A stretch of DNA of 64,000 nt from JAENVT01 sp963720775 (GCA_963720775.1 CAVRGR010000006.1:1-64000); one strand, 5' to 3'; numbered from the stretch's first letter, positions 49,534 through 58,290 are shown. Numbers and translations are program-made. Notes: generated by a model not told the origin, from the sequence alone.

Positions 49534-49932
49534 ATGAGAAACAAGAAGGTGCTTGTTGCGGTGCTCGGTGGGGTGCTGAGCGCCGGCGTGATGGGGGCGT
49601 CGGCGGCGTCGCTCGGCGGCTTGACCAGTGGAGGGGTCGGCGAGGCCGACCAGGTCGTTGCCGCGTGCGACACAGACGGGATCACCGTCGGGTACACGAC
49701 GGCCTACAGCGCTGCCGCCCAGACCTACCAGGTGACGACAGTCAACTTCACCGGCGTGAACGCGGCTTGCAATGCCAAGGCTGCATCGGTGTCGCTGCGC
49801 AATGGCGCGACCAACCTCGGCACAACCAACGTCGCCAGCATCACGGTGGCCGCGGGGGCGTTCTCGGTGGCGCTGGCCGCTCCCGTGACGGCGTCGTCTG
49901 TCAATGGACTCTCCGTCCTCATCTCAGGCTGA
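49534..49932 (+). CDS. small secreted protein, probable substrate of the adjacent SipW-type signal peptidase
   Basis: A 132-residue exported protein. The signal sequence MRNKKVLVAVLGGVLSAGVM is followed by an AASLGG box at residues 24-29, then a mature domain rich in Thr, Val, Ala and Asn with a beta-strand pattern and two cysteines. No enzyme motif is seen; it resembles small surface or fibre-forming proteins processed by SipW. ATG at 49534 follows GGGAGG. The next gene begins 29 bases inside its end. Confidence 0.8.
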   Translation: MRNKKVLVAVLGGVLSAGVMGASAASLGGLTSGGVGEADQVVAACDTDGITVGYTTAYSAAAQTYQVTTVNFTGVNAACNAKAASVSLRNGATNLGTTNVASITVAAGAFSVALAAPVTASSVNGLSVLISG

Positions 49933-50674
49933 CCGTTCGAGCGCTCGCCGGCGTCTGTTCGGCGAGCGCCCTTGGCGTTGGCCCTTCGGGGTGATCACCT
50001 TCGTGGTCGTCGTGCCGTCCCTCGCAGTTGCCAACGCGGCAACCCTCGGTGGGGCGACCGCCGAGACGTTGCTCGTCACCGATCCGAACTCCACCGTCGT
50101 CGCGCCGGCGACGATCGGTTGCGACAACTTCACCGGCGCCAACGGCACATCGTTGTCAGGCCGGAGCGCGACCGTCGCAGCTGCGTGTTCGAGCCAAGTG
50201 TGGACGGTCCACGTCGGCGCATGGACGATCAAGCGCGATTCTGCATCATCCGACGCAACCCCGAGCGCGGTGGCAACCGAGACCACCGCGACTGTCGACA
50301 GCACGGTCCAAGTCGTCCTCTCCGGCCTCAACAAGGGAGGACGGGTTGGCGGGGTCGTGCTGTCGCACGACGGCGTCGCCAACTACCTCGCCGCAGTGAT
50401 GATCGATGGCGCGCCGGATCGGATCGAGGTGCGACTGGTTGCCGGCGCCTCCGTGACCGTGTTGACGACGATCAACCCGAAGTTCAAGGCGACGAACACG
50501 CTTTCGCTCTCGCGCAGTGGAGCGATCCTCACAGTCACGCTGAACGGTGCCTCGGTCGGTGGCGCCACGTTGACGAGTACGGAGTTGACGACGATCGGTG
50601 CCGGTGCCAGAGCCGGGGTGTTCGGCGGGAGTGTCGGTGTTCGATTCGACGACTTCGCGGTGACCGCGCCATGA
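49904..50674 (+). CDS. secreted beta-sandwich protein, second probable SipW-type substrate
   Basis: A 256-residue exported protein. A long basic N-region (RSSARRRLFGERPWRWP) precedes the hydrophobic core GVITFVVVVPSLAVANA and an AATLGG box at 45-50, matching the AASLGG of the preceding protein. The mature part, with NFTGANGTSLSGR, WTVHVGAWTIKRDSA and a final VGVRFDDFAV, resembles a concanavalin/LamG-like jelly roll. The stop overlaps the signal peptidase start (ATGA). Confidence 0.78.
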   Translation: MDSPSSSQADRSSARRRLFGERPWRWPFGVITFVVVVPSLAVANAATLGGATAETLLVTDPNSTVVAPATIGCDNFTGANGTSLSGRSATVAAACSSQVWTVHVGAWTIKRDSASSDATPSAVATETTATVDSTVQVVLSGLNKGGRVGGVVLSHDGVANYLAAVMIDGAPDRIEVRLVAGASVTVLTTINPKFKATNTLSLSRSGAILTVTLNGASVGGATLTSTELTTIGAGARAGVFGGSVGVRFDDFAVTAP

Positions 50675-51264
50675 ACTCCCGAGTGGAATCGACCCTCGGC
50701 CCAGAGCTGCGTCGAGAGATACTCAGGATCTTGATCGCCGGCACCGTCGTTCTCTGCGTGTGGTGGATCTGGCCGACGAGGTTCGGCGGTGACAGCACTG
50801 TCGTCGTCGTGCACGGCACCTCGATGCAGCCGACGTACGCCAATGGCGACCTCGTCGTCGCCCATCGTCAGGATCACTACGCCCCGGGCGAGATCGTCGT
50901 GTTCCGTGTCGCCGTGCCAGGGGGACACCGCCTGGTCGTGCACCGACTCCTCGCCGTCGACCCCGATGGCCACATCACGACGCGTGGGGACAACCGAGAC
51001 TCGGCTGACGGCTTCGATGTGACGACCGCCGACATCGTCGGCCGGGCGGCCGTGCGGATCCCGATGGGCGGCCTGATCCTGGCAATGCTGTCGCGATGGT
51101 GGTTCCTGGCGATCGTCACAGGAGCGGTCGTCACCTTCTACCTCCTGCCCGACGAGACCGACGACGAACACAACGACGATCTCGACGAAGAACTGGCAGC
51201 CGACGACCCGGCAGACGAGGACGCGCACGATCGCCGCCGTCAACTCACGTCGACGAAGGCGTAG
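50671..51264 (+). CDS. signal peptidase I of the ER/SipW type
   Basis: A 197-residue membrane peptidase. Residues 20-36 form the first membrane helix, the nucleophile is Ser51 in HGTSMQPTYANGD, and the base is a histidine, His91 in LVVHRLLAVD, with Asp107/Asp113 in TTRGDNRDSADG. This Ser-His-Asp pattern defines the SipW/ER type rather than the bacterial Ser-Lys type. A second helix (WWFLAIVTGAVVTFYLL) and an acidic tail follow. SipW in Bacillus processes TasA and TapA; here the two preceding genes are the likely substrates. Confidence 0.9.
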   Translation: MNSRVESTLGPELRREILRILIAGTVVLCVWWIWPTRFGGDSTVVVVHGTSMQPTYANGDLVVAHRQDHYAPGEIVVFRVAVPGGHRLVVHRLLAVDPDGHITTRGDNRDSADGFDVTTADIVGRAAVRIPMGGLILAMLSRWWFLAIVTGAVVTFYLLPDETDDEHNDDLDEELAADDPADEDAHDRRRQLTSTKA

Positions 51265-51270
51265 CGGTGC

Positions 51271-51618
51271 CTACTCGTTGCTGTGCAGTTGGCGAGATAC
51301 CAGCTGACGGGACAAGCCGAAGATGCGGCTGACCTCGCCGATGCTGCAACCCTCGTCGATCATCACTCTCCACAACGCAACCCGAGCATTTCGCCGCTGG
51401 GTTTCGAATGCGTCGAGCGCTGAGGTGAGCCGTTGACGGGCCGCACTCACGTCGAACTTCTCCACCAAACCGGCGATCGGCGTGTCTCGGCCCAACTGCA
51501 TGGCCACGTTGCTCGCCACGACCGCGTCGTGCTCGAAGGTGTCGACCACAGCAAGCATCGCCTTGTGCAGTTCTTCGAATGCGGTCTGGGCACGCTGCGT
51601 CTGATCGTGTTCAGTCAA
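51271..51618 (-). CDS. small helix-turn-helix protein
   Basis: A 115-residue, mostly helical protein with a C-terminal HTH: DEGCSIGEVSRIFGLSRQLV followed by SRQL. The N-terminal 70 residues are amphipathic helices, possibly a dimerisation or sensor part. The start is TTG with GGAG nine bases before; no ATG is available. It is convergent with the signal peptidase operon (six bases apart) and could regulate it, which is inference from proximity. Confidence 0.7.
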   Translation of the reverse strand: MTEHDQTQRAQTAFEELHKAMLAVVDTFEHDAVVASNVAMQLGRDTPIAGLVEKFDVSAARQRLTSALDAFETQRRNARVALWRVMIDEGCSIGEVSRIFGLSRQLVSRQLHSNE

Positions 51619-51760
51619 TGGTTCACTCCGTGTTGAATCGTGCGCCGGACATCATCCTGCCACGAATGACCGCTGTGTGCGGTGGCAATCAGCCTCATCG
51701 TGGTCGGATTGTGTGTGTCATTCGGCACACGGCATGGAGTTTGCACGGACCTACCAGAGA

Positions 51761-52675
51761 TCAGCCGGCAAACGTTTCGCTACCCGGATACGCAGGAATC
51801 CCGCACATCGTCCCAGGCAGGGGTGGCGGTAGGGGCAGCGCCGTGCGGTCGGACGGCGGTGCGAAGCCGCTGCCACGCGGCGTGTAACGCCGCTCGTATT
51901 CGCCGCGCACGACGGTCTTCGGCTTGGCGTGGATCCAGCCCGCGTACCAGGTCGTCCACAATCGCCTGAAGTAGTAGGGGTTCGGTGGGCGATACGCCGA
52001 ACGGCGCACCACCATGGTCGTCGTGACGATCGTGCCGATGAACGCGAGCATCATTGCCGGGTCGTGTATGACCTTGGCGGGCTCGATGGTGTCGATGTAG
52101 GGAACCATCGCGATGGTTGCAGTCGCCGACACGCCGGCGAGAGCGATCGTTCGCCACGAGGGCGAGCTCGGCCGAACACCGATGACGCCGTCGGCGATGG
52201 CGAAGAGCAGCACCATTTGCATGACGAGGTAGAACGCGGACGGATTGACGCTGCCCGTCATGATGAAGATCACGTTGAGCACGAAGCCCCATCGCAACGC
52301 GAGGCGCAGTGGCTTGCCGATGGCTATGGCGAGCCCGATGGCCAGTTCGGTGACCACAACCACGATCGCCACCAGTCGGGCTCCGGGAGCAATCCAATGG
52401 TCCATGACCGGACGGAAGAAGGGCAGCGCCAGTTCGTGTTGCGTCGTGAGGTAGGTCCGCAGCTTGTTTCCGTTCCACCACTGTGAATCGATCAACTTCT
52501 CGGCACCAGCACGCAGCCATCCGGCGGCCAGGAAAAGTCTCAACGGCAAGAGCACGACGACGGCGAGGTGATGACCGGGCTGAGGTGACGGCGTCTGGCG
52601 CGGCACGGGTGGAGGCAGCGTCTGACTGCTCGTCGGCGACATCGCCCGGCGGTCATGGTCGATGAAATCGATCAT
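51761..52675 (-). CDS. DoxX/DoxD-like membrane protein
   Basis: A 304-residue membrane protein. LPLRLFLAAGWLRAGAEKLI and the following WWNGNKLRTYL match the first helix region of DoxX/TQO-small-subunit-type proteins; four helices follow, with ATELAIG-like TELAIGLAIAIGKPLR and NPSAFYLVMQMVLLFAIADG. A C-terminal hydrophilic extension of about 70 residues ends it. ATG at 52675 is chosen because AAGGAGA lies seven bases before. Such proteins take part in thiol or quinone redox reactions, but the role here is unknown. Confidence 0.78.
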   Translation of the reverse strand: MIDFIDHDRRAMSPTSSQTLPPPVPRQTPSPQPGHHLAVVVLLPLRLFLAAGWLRAGAEKLIDSQWWNGNKLRTYLTTQHELALPFFRPVMDHWIAPGARLVAIVVVVTELAIGLAIAIGKPLRLALRWGFVLNVIFIMTGSVNPSAFYLVMQMVLLFAIADGVIGVRPSSPSWRTIALAGVSATATIAMVPYIDTIEPAKVIHDPAMMLAFIGTIVTTTMVVRRSAYRPPNPYYFRRLWTTWYAGWIHAKPKTVVRGEYERRYTPRGSGFAPPSDRTALPLPPPLPGTMCGIPAYPGSETFAG

Positions 52676-52796
52676 GCACAATCTCCTTCGGTCATTGGAC
52701 GGCACCTCGTAGCGGCGGTGTCGAACGCGTGACAGACATTACGAACACGTTACGACATTATCGTTCGAATTGCGTCAGAACTTGAGCACTTTTCGC

Positions 52797-52835
52797 TTGA
52801 CATGTAACTAAATAGTTACCTATTGTCTCCTGGTG
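52797..52835 (+). promoter_or_regulatory. promoter with palindromic operator for the ArsR-SRPBCC gene; probably leaderless
   Basis: TTGACA at 52797-52802 and TATTGT at 52821-52826, spacer 18. The spacer contains the perfect palindrome GTAACTA-AA-TAGTTAC (52804-52819), a likely ArsR autoregulation site. Transcription would start 7-9 bases after the -10, at the GTG start codon (52835), and no Shine-Dalgarno is present, so a leaderless message is expected. Confidence 0.6.
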
Positions 52836-53587
52836 TGGACATCGTCTTCAAGGCTCTCGCCGACCCGACCCGCCGAGCGTTGCTCGACGATCTCTTCCGG
52901 CGCGACGGGCAGACCTTGAACTCCCTGGTAGAGCAGTTCTCGATGAGCAGGATCGGCGTGATGAAGCACCTCAAGCTGCTCGAGCAAGCGGGCCTGGTGG
53001 TCACCAGGCGACGCGGACGCGAGAAGTTGCACTACCTCAACCCTGTCCCTATCCGGCAAGCCCACGACCGCTGGGTGAGCAAGTACACCGAGCCGTGGGC
53101 CGATGCGCTCATCGAGCTCAAGAAGCGATTGGAGCATCCGATGGAAAAGGTCTTCGAGATCTACATCAAGACGACACCGCAACGACTCTGGGACGCGATC
53201 ACCGATTCGCAGACTCGCGGCAAGTTCCAGTTCGGCAACACGGTCACCTCGACGTGGGAGCCCGGTTCACGCTGGGAGATGGGCAACCCGGCGGCTCCGG
53301 CCGTTCTGGTCGAGGGGGAGAACCTCGAGGTCGATCCGCCGCGCCGGCTGGTGCAGAGCATGGTGGCGCTGTGGGGCGATGACGTGAAGAGCGAAGGAAC
53401 CTCGCGCGTCACGTGGGAGATCGAACCCGTCGGCGACTCGTGCCGCTTGATCGTCACCCACGACCAACTCGGTGACGACGCCAACGCCAAGCTCTACGGA
53501 GGTTGGCCGATGATCCTTTCCGGTCTGAAGACGTGGCTGGAGGTCGGCGAGGTTCTGACGACGCCCGGGTCGTTGATGTACGGCTGA
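52835..53587 (+). CDS. ArsR-type HTH fused to an SRPBCC (AHSA1) domain
   Basis: A 250-residue fusion. Residues 1-95 are an ArsR winged helix (MDIVFKALADPTRRALLDDL, MSRIGVMKHLKLLEQAGLVV), and residues 105-235 an AHSA1 lipid- or ligand-binding fold (KVFEIYIKTTPQRLWDAITD, VTWEIEPVGDSCRLIVTHDQ, GGWPMILSGLKTWLEVGE). In most genomes these are two adjacent genes. The hydrophobic cavity could sense a small molecule that releases the HTH. GTG at 52835 gives the family's usual N-terminus; a TTG four codons earlier is less likely. Confidence 0.88.
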   Translation: MDIVFKALADPTRRALLDDLFRRDGQTLNSLVEQFSMSRIGVMKHLKLLEQAGLVVTRRRGREKLHYLNPVPIRQAHDRWVSKYTEPWADALIELKKRLEHPMEKVFEIYIKTTPQRLWDAITDSQTRGKFQFGNTVTSTWEPGSRWEMGNPAAPAVLVEGENLEVDPPRRLVQSMVALWGDDVKSEGTSRVTWEIEPVGDSCRLIVTHDQLGDDANAKLYGGWPMILSGLKTWLEVGEVLTTPGSLMYG

Positions 53588-53589
53588 CG

Positions 53590-55647
53590 TCAGTTCGACA
53601 GGTCGTACATCGACACTCCACCGATGGTGGTCGCGCTGTAGTTGTCGCTGACCCACTGGGCGATCTCTTTCGACTCGTTGCTGCCACCCATCTGCTGGCC
53701 GAAACCACCGCCGGCGATGAAGTAGTGGATCTGTCCGTTCGCCACGTACTGCTGGAACTGGGCCAGCGTGGGCGACGGATCGGAACCGTTGAAGCCACCG
53801 ATGGCCATGACCGGCTTCTCGGTGGCCAATTGGAACCCGGATGCATCGTTCGATCCGATGGCTGCTGCAACCCACGTGTACTGGTCGCTGTCCTGCAACA
53901 ACGCGGCGACCACTTCGGCGCTCGGCGTGGTGCTGTTCAGCAGGCCGCCTCCGGCACCACGAGTGGTACCCGCCGGAGCCCGGCCGCCGCCCTGCGGGAA
54001 GCCGCCCTGCGGGAAGCCGCCCTGCGGGAAGCCGTTGCCACGTCCGGGGAACCCACCAATCGGTTGACCCGGGCGACCACCGGGGAAGCCGCGGCCGCCG
54101 GGCCCACCTCGAGCGCTTTGCACAGTCGGGCCGGCAGTCACGATCGAACCGGAATGCGGTGTCGTGACGGTCTGCAGCGCCCACGCCGACGGGCCGGCGA
54201 GCGAGATGACCGCGGCGGCAACGGCCGATGCGGCGAGCAACTTCGGTGACAGCCAGTGACCGACGATCAGGCCAACGGCGGCGATGACTCCGCCCACGAC
54301 GATCGTTGGCCGGAGCCACGAGTTCCAGTCAGCAGCGCGTGCAAGCAACCGCGACGACCAGATGGCGGTGGCGAGGACAGCGACAGCGAGGACAGCGCGA
54401 GCAACGATGCTGCGACGGTGGCGCCACAACAGATCGGCACCGACTCCTACCAACACGGCAATCGCCGGTGCGAGAGCGACGGTGTAGTACTCGTGGAAGA
54501 TGCCCTGCATGAAGCTGAAGACGAGACCGGTGACCACGAGCCATCCGCCCCACACGATCACCGTGGCGCGGGTGTGGTCGGTGCGACCCGATCGACGGGT
54601 GAACCACAGCGCAGCGACGCCGAAGATCAGCGCGGCGGGGATCAGCCAGGCGATCTGTCCGCCCATCACGCCGTCGAACATGCGAGTGATACCCGTCTTG
54701 CCCCATTGGCCGGTGCCGACGCTGCCGGTCTCGTTGCCGGTGAGGCGGCCGAAACCGTTGTATCCGAACGTGAGGTCGAAGATGCTGTTGGTCTGTGAGC
54801 CGCCGATGAACGGGCGCGAGCTCGCCGGAGTCAGCGCGACGACAGCCAGCCACCAACCGGCGGCGAGCATGATCGCCGCGCCACCGATCAGCAGGTCGAC
54901 GACGCGGCGACGCAGTCGGTGAGGGGCGGCTACGAGGTAGGCAAGAGCCAAGGGGGGAAGGACGAGCAGGACCTGCAACTGCTTGGTGAGGAACCCGAAG
55001 CCGATCAGCGCCCCGGCCAGCACGATCCAGCGGCGGCGACCGTCTTCGATGCCGCGCATCGTGGTGTACGCCGCCAGAGCCATCAGCAGCGTGAGCATCG
55101 CATCGGGGTTGTTGAACCGGAACATGAGCGCTGCGACAGGCGTGGTGGCCATCACGGCTCCGGCCAGCAGAGCTGCGAACGCCGAGAAGCGCCGGCGCAC
55201 CGATGCGTAGACGACTCCAACGGTGGCGACACCCATCAACGCCTGGGGGACGAGGATGCTCCAGGAACTGAGTCCGAAGATGCGCACGGACAAGCCCATG
55301 ATCCACAGCGATGCGGGTGGCTTGTCGACCGTGATCGCGTTGGCAGCATCCGAGGATCCGAAGAACCACGCCTTCCAGCTCTGCGACCCGGCCTGCGCGG
55401 CCGCGGAGTAGAACGAGTTGGCCCAACCGGACGCACCGAGGTCCCAGAGGAACATCACAGCACTGACGGCCAGCAAGGCGATCAGCGCCGGGCGTTCCCA
55501 GCGGGCACGTGTGGACACCTGGTCGGCCCGAGTGTCGAGCGCCGTATCACCGGGTTGCTGGTCGGCCCGCGAAGCCTCGGGTGGTGGCGGTGGCCAAGGA
55601 GCATCCACCGACGGATGCCCGGTTTCCATATCGTCGATGGTGATCAC
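53590..55647 (-). CDS. GT39/PMT-type membrane glycosyltransferase (YkcB-like)
   Basis: A 685-residue polytopic transferase that would use a polyprenyl-phosphate sugar. The first loop has DLGASGWANSFYSAAAQAGS and VDKPPASLWIMGLSVRIFG, the PMT-type pattern with a catalytic acidic residue; about twelve helices follow. Then comes a Gly/Pro-rich linker with three GFPQG repeats and an extracytoplasmic C-terminal domain ending SVSMYDLSN. This layout matches YkcB/ArnT-like proteins paired with a GT2 partner. The GTG start overlaps the stop of that partner. Confidence 0.85.
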   Translation of the reverse strand: MITIDDMETGHPSVDAPWPPPPPEASRADQQPGDTALDTRADQVSTRARWERPALIALLAVSAVMFLWDLGASGWANSFYSAAAQAGSQSWKAWFFGSSDAANAITVDKPPASLWIMGLSVRIFGLSSWSILVPQALMGVATVGVVYASVRRRFSAFAALLAGAVMATTPVAALMFRFNNPDAMLTLLMALAAYTTMRGIEDGRRRWIVLAGALIGFGFLTKQLQVLLVLPPLALAYLVAAPHRLRRRVVDLLIGGAAIMLAAGWWLAVVALTPASSRPFIGGSQTNSIFDLTFGYNGFGRLTGNETGSVGTGQWGKTGITRMFDGVMGGQIAWLIPAALIFGVAALWFTRRSGRTDHTRATVIVWGGWLVVTGLVFSFMQGIFHEYYTVALAPAIAVLVGVGADLLWRHRRSIVARAVLAVAVLATAIWSSRLLARAADWNSWLRPTIVVGGVIAAVGLIVGHWLSPKLLAASAVAAAVISLAGPSAWALQTVTTPHSGSIVTAGPTVQSARGGPGGRGFPGGRPGQPIGGFPGRGNGFPQGGFPQGGFPQGGGRAPAGTTRGAGGGLLNSTTPSAEVVAALLQDSDQYTWVAAAIGSNDASGFQLATEKPVMAIGGFNGSDPSPTLAQFQQYVANGQIHYFIAGGGFGQQMGGSNESKEIAQWVSDNYSATTIGGVSMYDLSN
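53990..54034. repeat. three tandem 15-bp repeats inside the GT39 gene
   Basis: CCCTGCGGGAAGCCG occurs three times head to tail at 53990, 54005 and 54020. On the coding strand they encode GFPQG units in the linker before the C-terminal domain. Perfect identity suggests recent slippage and possible length variation between strains. Confidence 0.9.
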
Positions 55648-56888
55648 GGTGAGGTTCCGATTTCTGTGTAGGCGCGAGTGTTGGGGAAGACCCACAGGCG
55701 AAAGGAAAGAAACCTTCCAACGGTGGCGATCAGGTTGGCGAGGATGAGAACGGTGAGCTCGATCCACGCGGGCGCAGCGGACCACGCGGTCGTGAGGAGC
55801 GCGAGCGCTCCCGCCGTCAAACCCAGCCCGAGCAGGAACACGAGCAGACCCTGCAGTTGGTGTCGCAGGACACCCTCCGTGCCGTGCACGCCGAACGTGA
55901 TGCGGCGGTTCGCCGCGGTGTTGCCGACGGCAGTCAGGCACAGTGCCAAGAAGTTGGCCATCTGCGCGCCCAGCGACTGTCGAAACAGAAGGAACAGGAG
56001 TGCGTAGGCGATGGTGCTGGCGATGCCGATGACTCCGAATCGCAACACCTGGACGCCGAAGGTCGAAGCTCCCGTTGGCGGCCCTTCGACCTGTCGACCG
56101 AAACGACGGCGGATCATCGAGGTCTTGATCGACCCTGTGGCGAAGCCGCGGACGAGCCGGGCAACACCCCGCAGATCACCGATCGCCGTCGATCTGATAT
56201 CGACTCGGCTGTCGGGGTCGTCGACCCAGTCGACCGGAACTTCGTGGATGCGCAGGCCGGAACGCTGGGCGAGCACGAGCATCTCCGTGTCGAAGAACCA
56301 GCTGTTGTCCTCGATGAGCGGCAGCAGCTCCATGGCGACGTCGCGTCGAATCGCCTTGAACCCGCATTGCGCATCACTGAACCGTGCGGCCAACGTGCCG
56401 CGGAGGATCACGTTGTAGCAACGCGAGATCAGCTCTCGCTTCACACCGCGAACAACGTTCGAGCCCCTGGCGAGCCGGCTGCCGATCGCCAGGTCGGAGT
56501 GCCCGCTGAGGAGTGGTGCGATCAACGGGAGCAGCGCGGCGAGGTCCGTCGACAGGTCGACATCCATGTATGCCAACACGGTTGCGTCCGAGCGCCCCCA
56601 CGCGCTGCGCAGCGCCCGCCCGCGACCCTTCTCGTCCAATCGCATGTAGACGACGTGGGGAAGTTCGCCGACGAGGTGGGCGGCGACGTCGCCCGTGCCG
56701 TCGGTGCTGGCGTTGTCGGCGATGGTGATGCGAAACGTGAACGGCAGTGACTCGCTGAGGTACCGATGCAGCCGGCGCACCGACGGGCCGAGGTCGGCTT
56801 CCTCGTTGAAGACCGGAACGACAACGTCGAGCGCCGGAGGCGCTTGGTCGAGCAGATCTGCTGCGCTCGCGTCCATGGTTGCCGTCAT
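55644..56888 (-). CDS. GT2 glycosyltransferase with C-terminal GtrA-like membrane domain
   Basis: A 414-residue protein. Residues 18-250 are a GT-A transferase (LDVVVPVFNEEADLGPSVRR, TIADNASTDGTGDVA, YMDVDLSTDL for the DxD site, DAQCGFKAIRRD), typical of polyprenyl-phosphate hexose synthases. Residues 285-405 are four helices of the GtrA type (VLRFGVIGIASTIAYALLFL, ANRRITFG, FLSFRLWVFPNT), thought to flip the lipid-linked sugar. It would supply the GT39 protein encoded next. Confidence 0.9.
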   Translation of the reverse strand: MTATMDASAADLLDQAPPALDVVVPVFNEEADLGPSVRRLHRYLSESLPFTFRITIADNASTDGTGDVAAHLVGELPHVVYMRLDEKGRGRALRSAWGRSDATVLAYMDVDLSTDLAALLPLIAPLLSGHSDLAIGSRLARGSNVVRGVKRELISRCYNVILRGTLAARFSDAQCGFKAIRRDVAMELLPLIEDNSWFFDTEMLVLAQRSGLRIHEVPVDWVDDPDSRVDIRSTAIGDLRGVARLVRGFATGSIKTSMIRRRFGRQVEGPPTGASTFGVQVLRFGVIGIASTIAYALLFLLFRQSLGAQMANFLALCLTAVGNTAANRRITFGVHGTEGVLRHQLQGLLVFLLGLGLTAGALALLTTAWSAAPAWIELTVLILANLIATVGRFLSFRLWVFPNTRAYTEIGTSP

Positions 56889-57007
56889 GCCTTTGACTGT
56901 ACGAAGGCCCTGTAAGAGGCTGTCTTGTGAAGCTCAAGAAGTGGGTGAGAGGCTCTCGATCGCCTCCATGTGGCCAGTCGCGCGCGTGGTCTGTAAGGTG
57001 CCTGCCG

Positions 57008-57985
57008 ATGAAACTGGCAATCGTCGGGGCCGGTGGAATGGGTTCGTTTCACGCCCGTTCCCTGGCAGCGTTGCCGGGTGTCGAGATCGTCGCCGTTGCC
57101 GATCTGCGCGTCGCTGCGGCCGAATCGTTGTGCGAGATCGTAGGTGGCACTCCCTCGGCCGATGGGCTCGAAGTCGCTTCGAGGAGCGATCTCGACGGCC
57201 TGGTGATCGCATCACCGGAGGACTCTCACGAGGAGCTGGTCCATGCGGCTCTGCGCCGTGGCACGCGCATCTTGTGTGAGAAGCCACTGGCCGTCGGCGC
57301 CGCGTCGTGCGAGCGAATCGTCGATGCCGAGATAGCTCTCGGTGGTCGCCTTCTGCAACTCGGGTTGATGCGCGTCTTCGATCCGGCACATGTGCAACTC
57401 GCCGCCGAGGTTGCCACGCTCGGCGTGTTGAATCATGTTCGTTGCGTCCATCGCAACGTCCACGAAGTGCGACGCACGGCGCAGCTGATCCTGAACCAAT
57501 CGATCGTTCACGACATCCACAGTCTGCGTTGGCTCGTCGGCCGTGACATCACCCGCGTCACTACGCTCGCCACCCCCAACGCCGATCACGTCGAACATCT
57601 CCTGCTGACCGCCGAGTTCGAGGGCGCTGGGTACGCGACCGTCGAGTTCAGCGAACACGCCTTCGCCTATGAGGTCACCGTCGAGGTCGAAGGCGCGCGT
57701 GGTGGCGTCGTGATGGCACCCGTCATGCGCCCGACCGTGCGACGCGACGGCTCGGAGATCGTCAACATCGGGACGGACTGGTTCGCACGCTTCGCCGACG
57801 CCTACCGCATCGAGGCGTCTGTGTGGCTCGCGTCGTTCTCGGGTGCGAGCGCCGTGGGTCCGTCGGCCTGGGACGGGTTGGCCGCCGAGCGCGTGGTCGA
57901 GGCTGCCATCGAGTCGCTACGAACGCGCCGGCCTGCCGATGTGGCCAGGCGGGAAACGCCTGATCTGTACCGCTCTGCGCAGTAA
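57008..57985 (+). CDS. Gfo/Idh/MocA family NAD(P)-dependent oxidoreductase
   Basis: A 325-residue sugar- or inositol-type dehydrogenase. KLAIVGAGGMGSFHARSLAA is the Rossmann start, ILCEKPLAVGAASCERIVD holds the EKP motif with the conserved lysine, and NQSIVHDIHSLRWLVG the HD(x)3 pair near the active site. ATG at 57008 is used; an upstream frame from 56927 is long and lacks similarity. It diverges from the GT2 gene. Substrate unknown. Confidence 0.9.
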   Translation: MKLAIVGAGGMGSFHARSLAALPGVEIVAVADLRVAAAESLCEIVGGTPSADGLEVASRSDLDGLVIASPEDSHEELVHAALRRGTRILCEKPLAVGAASCERIVDAEIALGGRLLQLGLMRVFDPAHVQLAAEVATLGVLNHVRCVHRNVHEVRRTAQLILNQSIVHDIHSLRWLVGRDITRVTTLATPNADHVEHLLLTAEFEGAGYATVEFSEHAFAYEVTVEVEGARGGVVMAPVMRPTVRRDGSEIVNIGTDWFARFADAYRIEASVWLASFSGASAVGPSAWDGLAAERVVEAAIESLRTRRPADVARRETPDLYRSAQ

Positions 57986-58033
57986 GGGCCGCCACGTAAC
58001 GCGTTCTGACCCCAACACCGGTAGCGTGTGTGG

Positions 58034-58061
58034 TGGCCCGCTGAATCTGGCGGGCCATTTT
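58034..58061 (+). terminator. intrinsic terminator between the MocA and cold-shock genes
   Basis: TGGCCCGC (58034-58041) pairs perfectly with GCGGGCCA (58050-58057) over an 8-base loop and is followed by TTTT. It ends the oxidoreductase transcript 49 bases after its stop; it could also sit in the cold-shock 5' leader. Confidence 0.7.
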
Positions 58062-58078
58062 CATGAGATGAGAGACAG

Positions 58079-58279
58079 TTGACTACAGGTACCGTTAAGT
58101 TCTTCAACGCCGAGAAGGGCTTTGGATTCATTGCTCGCGAGGGTGGCGAAGACGTGTTCGTGCACTATTCCAACATTCAGGGCGATGGATACAAGTCGTT
58201 GCAAGAGGGGCAGAGCGTCGAGTTCGACATCGCTCCCGGCCGCAAGGGCGAAGAAGCACAAAACGTCAGGCCGCTCTGA
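58079..58279 (+). CDS. cold-shock protein (CspA family)
   Basis: A 66-residue OB-fold RNA chaperone. RNP1 is KGFGFI and RNP2 VFVHY, with TGTVKFFNAE at the start and SVEFDIAPGRKGEEAQNVRP at the end. The start is TTG preceded by a GA-rich ribosome site (GATGAGAGA); no ATG or GTG is available. Monocistronic, between two hairpins. Confidence 0.95.
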   Translation: MTTGTVKFFNAEKGFGFIAREGGEDVFVHYSNIQGDGYKSLQEGQSVEFDIAPGRKGEEAQNVRPL

Positions 58280-58290
58280 CACATTCATAA

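Noticed and set aside
49972..50670. Upstream extension of the signal peptidase frame
   Set aside because: It runs through the second secreted protein in another frame; ATG at 50671 overlapping the preceding stop begins the known domain.
53990..54034. Possible CRISPR-like or minisatellite array
   Set aside because: Only three 15-bp units without spacers, all in frame within a coding linker.
58034..58061. Possible riboswitch or cold-shock thermosensor upstream of the csp gene
   Set aside because: A simple perfect stem followed by TTTT is better explained as the terminator of the preceding gene.
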